From NCBI RefSeq assembly GCF_033568475.1, contig NC_133120.1, positions 167,741,991 to 167,805,990 on the forward strand: DNA of 64,000 nucleotides. The letters are read 5' to 3'. This DNA is from Henckelia pumila (Eukaryota; Streptophyta; Magnoliopsida; Lamiales; Gesneriaceae). The translations under genes and the position numbers were made by a program. The notes beneath the pieces were generated by a model, which worked only from the letters and a program-made list of their open reading frames with translations, had not been told where the DNA came from and made no database searches. Positions 61,047 to 64,000 of this stretch are shown one piece after another (the stretch's first letter is position 1; every line of letters starts with the position of its first letter).

Positions 61047-63125
61047 GTGTCAGTTTTTACCTAAAATAAGTCATTTTAATGATTTTTATTAAACTTTAAA
61101 AATCCCATTAATTATAATTTCGAGATTTACTTATTTTTAGAAAATTAGAATGTATTTTAAAGTTTAAAATTAGAGTATTTAATTATCATAATTATCTATT
61201 AATTATTTAACCTAGATTATCCTAAATATTATACCCAAAATCCCTACCAAACCCACGCCTCACCTCTTAGCCGGCTCCATCACCCTCTTTCTCCACCATT
61301 TTCACTTTCCATCAGAGTTTTCCCAACCCCATAGCCGATCTTTGAAGGTTTTTGGATTATTTAGAAGATCAGTTCGTCCTGGCGAGCCCGATACGCGTCG
61401 TTTACGTCGTTTCGTCTAAATAATTATCAAGGCACGTTCGATTCCTCTTCTTGATCACCATTTAAATCATATTACAAAGATTTTATTCTAAAACATCTGA
61501 TATTGCATGTGTTATGATCTAGAAAAAAAAACATTAAAGTTCATGCATGTTCCTCATGTTTTTGTACTTCATGGCTCGGTTTTGCACTATTTCTGGACAT
61601 GGATTGGTTCAAACTGCTGGCATGATCGTTCATGGGACTAGGTGGGTTCCTAGGGGTCGGTTTAGGCAAGGTGGTTCACGGCTGGAAGGGCTGGAACCAA
61701 GGTGAAAAGGGGCTGGGACAGCAGCTAGGCGGGCAGAGGGAGCTGTCTGGCTTAGGGGCCTTGGCCGAGCCATGCAAGGCTTGGCTCGGGCCAGGCCTGG
61801 CCCGAGGGATGCACTTGGACCCTGGGGTGGTCCAAGTGCCGGAGCTCTAGCCGTTGGTTGCCGGAGCTGGTCGGAACATGCAAAGGACCATTTGCTGTCC
61901 AAAAAAGGGGGCTGCGCAGGTTGCAAGAGGTTTAGAGGCCTTGGCCGAGCCATGAAAGGCTTGGCTTGAGCCAGGCCTGATCCAGGAGTTGCCCCTGGAG
62001 CTCCGGCCATGGGTTTCCGGTGCTGGTCGGAAAGTTAAGGGAAGTAAGGGCTGTTCCAGGGGAGGGGTTGCGTGGGGTTTCTTGGGATTTAGGGGTTGTG
62101 GCCGAGCCATGCAGGGCTTGGCTCGAGCCAGGCCCTAGGCTGGGGTTGCACTTGGACCCTGGGGTGTTCCAGGTGCCGGAGCTCCGGCAGGTTGTGGCCG
62201 GAGCAAGGTGTTTAATGGGCTAAGGCGGCAGCTGCCGCAAGGGGTTTAAGGATAGGTTAGTGTCGGGTTCTATGGTTTCTAGTGAACCGGGCTCGGGTCT
62301 TTGGGTCCGGGTTCGGGTTGGGTCAAGTCTTGATGGGTCAAAATTTTTTTTTGTCCGGGTCTAGATTTTATTATTTGGGCTTGGGTTTTATTTTTAATTA
62401 ATTAAGAGTTTAAGTAATTAATTAATGGGTTGGGCTTGTTAATTAATTAATTGAACTAGTTTAATGGGCTTTGATAATTAATAAATTGGGCCCACTAATT
62501 TGTCATGGCCGTGTGATCCATGAGAATTATTGGGTCAAGATTTGTTGGGTTTAATAATTTTATCGGCCTAGTTTATAATTAATGGTTAAATAACACTTTT
62601 ATTAATTTAATTTTAAGTTAATTAGTTAATTGGATTAAATTATAAGTAAGCCCATTAGTTTTTCATGGGCCTGGGGACCCATGAAGCTTAATGGGCCAGG
62701 TCAGGTTGGGTTTTGGATTTTTGGGCCAGTCTAGGAATTTTTGAGTTTAACTCTAGTGGTCAGCAGCTCAAACAAGTCCTTGGAAAAATAAATGAACCGT
62801 AAATATATATTTAATTCATGCATGTATTTTATTAGTTATATAAGTAGGATTTTTAAGAAAATAAATTAAGTATATATTTACGGGCAAATTTTCATGAAAT
62901 AAAGAAATAAATGAGAATTTTAAGTTCATGCATCATTAAGAATTTTCATGATAAGTTTAAGAGCATGTTATGAAAAATATTTTTATGGAAGTTGAAGTGA
63001 AGGTGGAAAGTGATGTGGTTGGAGGCCGGGATACCTGGGCTCGGTGACCTTTCTAATGATGTATAAGTATGATGAGCTTATGGATCAAGCTGAGAGGGCT
63101 GGTGAAGTGGCAGCACAGAGGTGGA

Positions 63126-64000
63126 TGTTGGAACACGGTCGTTCTCCGGATCGAAAAAGAAAGTGATACCCGGTGCAGCGGAAGTTTTAAAATTTTATAT
63201 GGAACGATTTCATATGGGTATCAAATTCCTACGATTAAAATTGATAACATAAAATTTAAACAATATAAATTTTACCTTAAAATATCGAAGCGGGATTATG
63301 GACACCAACAGATTAAACTGCTCTTGTTGTATATCCCAGGAACTGATGGACGAACGTTTCTTCAATCAGGTCCACGAACAGAAATTTAATCCCTCTGACA
63401 GACTGCACTAGAAAGTCTATCAGAAGTTTCTACGATGAGATAGAACAGATATGATCTGTTAAATCAGTCTGCAAATTCAAAAATTCACAGACTGAATTTT
63501 CGAACACTGTGAGAGAGGGGGAGGGGTCGGCCGAATTCCTTGAGAGAATGCTCTCTAGGGTTTCGAAATTTTGACCTGTGTTGTGTGTAATTTCTGTAAT
63601 GCAATAACTTATTTATAATGTGGGCTGCTAATAGCTCAGGGCCCATTAGTCATAAGTTCAAGCCTGACAAGCAAAGCCCGCATGTTCAGAAATTAATATA
63701 AAATTCATCGTGACTCAGATTGATAAAACAATTTCACCAATGTGTACAGAAACCATTTTTGCATCTTTTAAAGTCAAGATAAATTTTCTGAATCCGAATT
63801 CAGTGATTTCCAAAAATGTCCATCACTATGTCATTTTAGGAAATCTTACTCCCTCTACTCTTAAATAAGAAGTTCCACTTCTTTATTCACTAAATTGAAC
63901 TCTTTAAATTTAGTTATCTCCACAGGGATTAAAAATCCATTACTTGTGTGACCCTCAATGGTTCAGGGATACAGCTAGCCGTGGGCTCACAACTCCTTGT
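63126..64000 (-). mobile_element. Minus-oriented LTR of a further element (runs off the window)
   Basis: Begins TGTTGGAACACGG immediately where the preceding LTR stops. On the minus strand there is a TATA box (TTATAAATAAG, near 63610-63620) followed by a leader-like stretch and an end in CCGTGTTCCAACA, so this reads as the 3' end of an LTR facing left. No second LTR, primer site or coding region lies inside the window. Confidence 0.55.

Larger units (their letters stand above)
56938..63125 (+). mobile_element. LTR element with giant LTRs and a tiny interior
   Basis: 5' LTR 56938-60149 (3.2 kb, TGTAACGCCCAGAAATTCG..GGACGTTTCA). Primer-binding site TGGTATCAGAGT at 60152. Interior of only 537 bases ending in TTCGAGGACGAAATTC and the purine tract TTAAGGGGAAGAGAA. 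3' LTR from 60687, interrupted at 63125 by another LTR. No protein is encoded in the interior. The LTRs hold a GC-rich block (57890-58480, 61640-62260) with repeated GGCCTTGGCC-AGCCATGCAAGG and GGAGCTCCGGCC motifs. The frames in it are by-products. Confidence 0.88.

Overview
The window is nuclear DNA from a flowering plant, almost certainly a eudicot and possibly an asterid. The evidence is split genes with GT-AG introns, plant-only protein families (a QALGGH zinc finger, a TRM/DUF4378 protein, DUF3511), plant-type TATA boxes, and a dense load of plant transposons. I cannot name the species.

Left part (1-25 kb), gene-bearing: a single-exon C2H2 zinc-finger repressor (2795-3382, +); a decayed PIF/Harbinger accessory gene (about 4330-5760, -); a DUF3511 protein (6423-6725, +); a five-exon TRM-like microtubule-associated protein (12195-15664, +, 884 aa after splicing); a broken X8/CBM43 cell-wall protein gene (16293-16957, +); and a 14-exon AMSH3-like deubiquitinase (17869-24791, -, 508 aa after splicing, JAMM residues intact). 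The exon joins of the spliced genes were worked out by hand and keep frame throughout.

Middle part (25-46 kb), accessory: a fold-back element (25525-26818), a Mutator-type MITE, a hAT remnant whose right end holds a solo LTR, and a 7.5-kb CACTA element (31216-38753) with palindromic subterminal repeats and a cut-down TNP2 gene. The CACTA element sits in the upstream region of a broken member of a tandem family of very small genes. Three members keep open frames (39961-40386, 41564-41782, 43625-43858). They match no family I know. The two shortest carry a Cys-rich start, three psi-K-x-E (SUMO-consensus) motifs each and a shared PKAFA-VKKEEP tail. A four-exon secreted or membrane-anchored DUF7731-like gene follows (44232-45151, -).

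Right part (46-64 kb), nested LTR retrotransposons. A Ty1/copia element (minus strand) was hit by a hAT MITE (8-bp duplication) and by a Tourist-like MITE (TTA duplication). That MITE was in turn hit by a 7-kb non-autonomous LTR element (LTRs 47981-49385 and 53472-54940, duplication catca). The copia integrase end runs into pieces of other LTR elements, including one with LTRs of about 3.2 kb around an interior of only 0.54 kb (56938-63125). A further minus-oriented LTR starts at 63126 and leaves the window.

A recurring theme is GC-rich palindromic repeats inside several apparently unrelated LTR elements. In one element the repeat count differs between its two LTRs.
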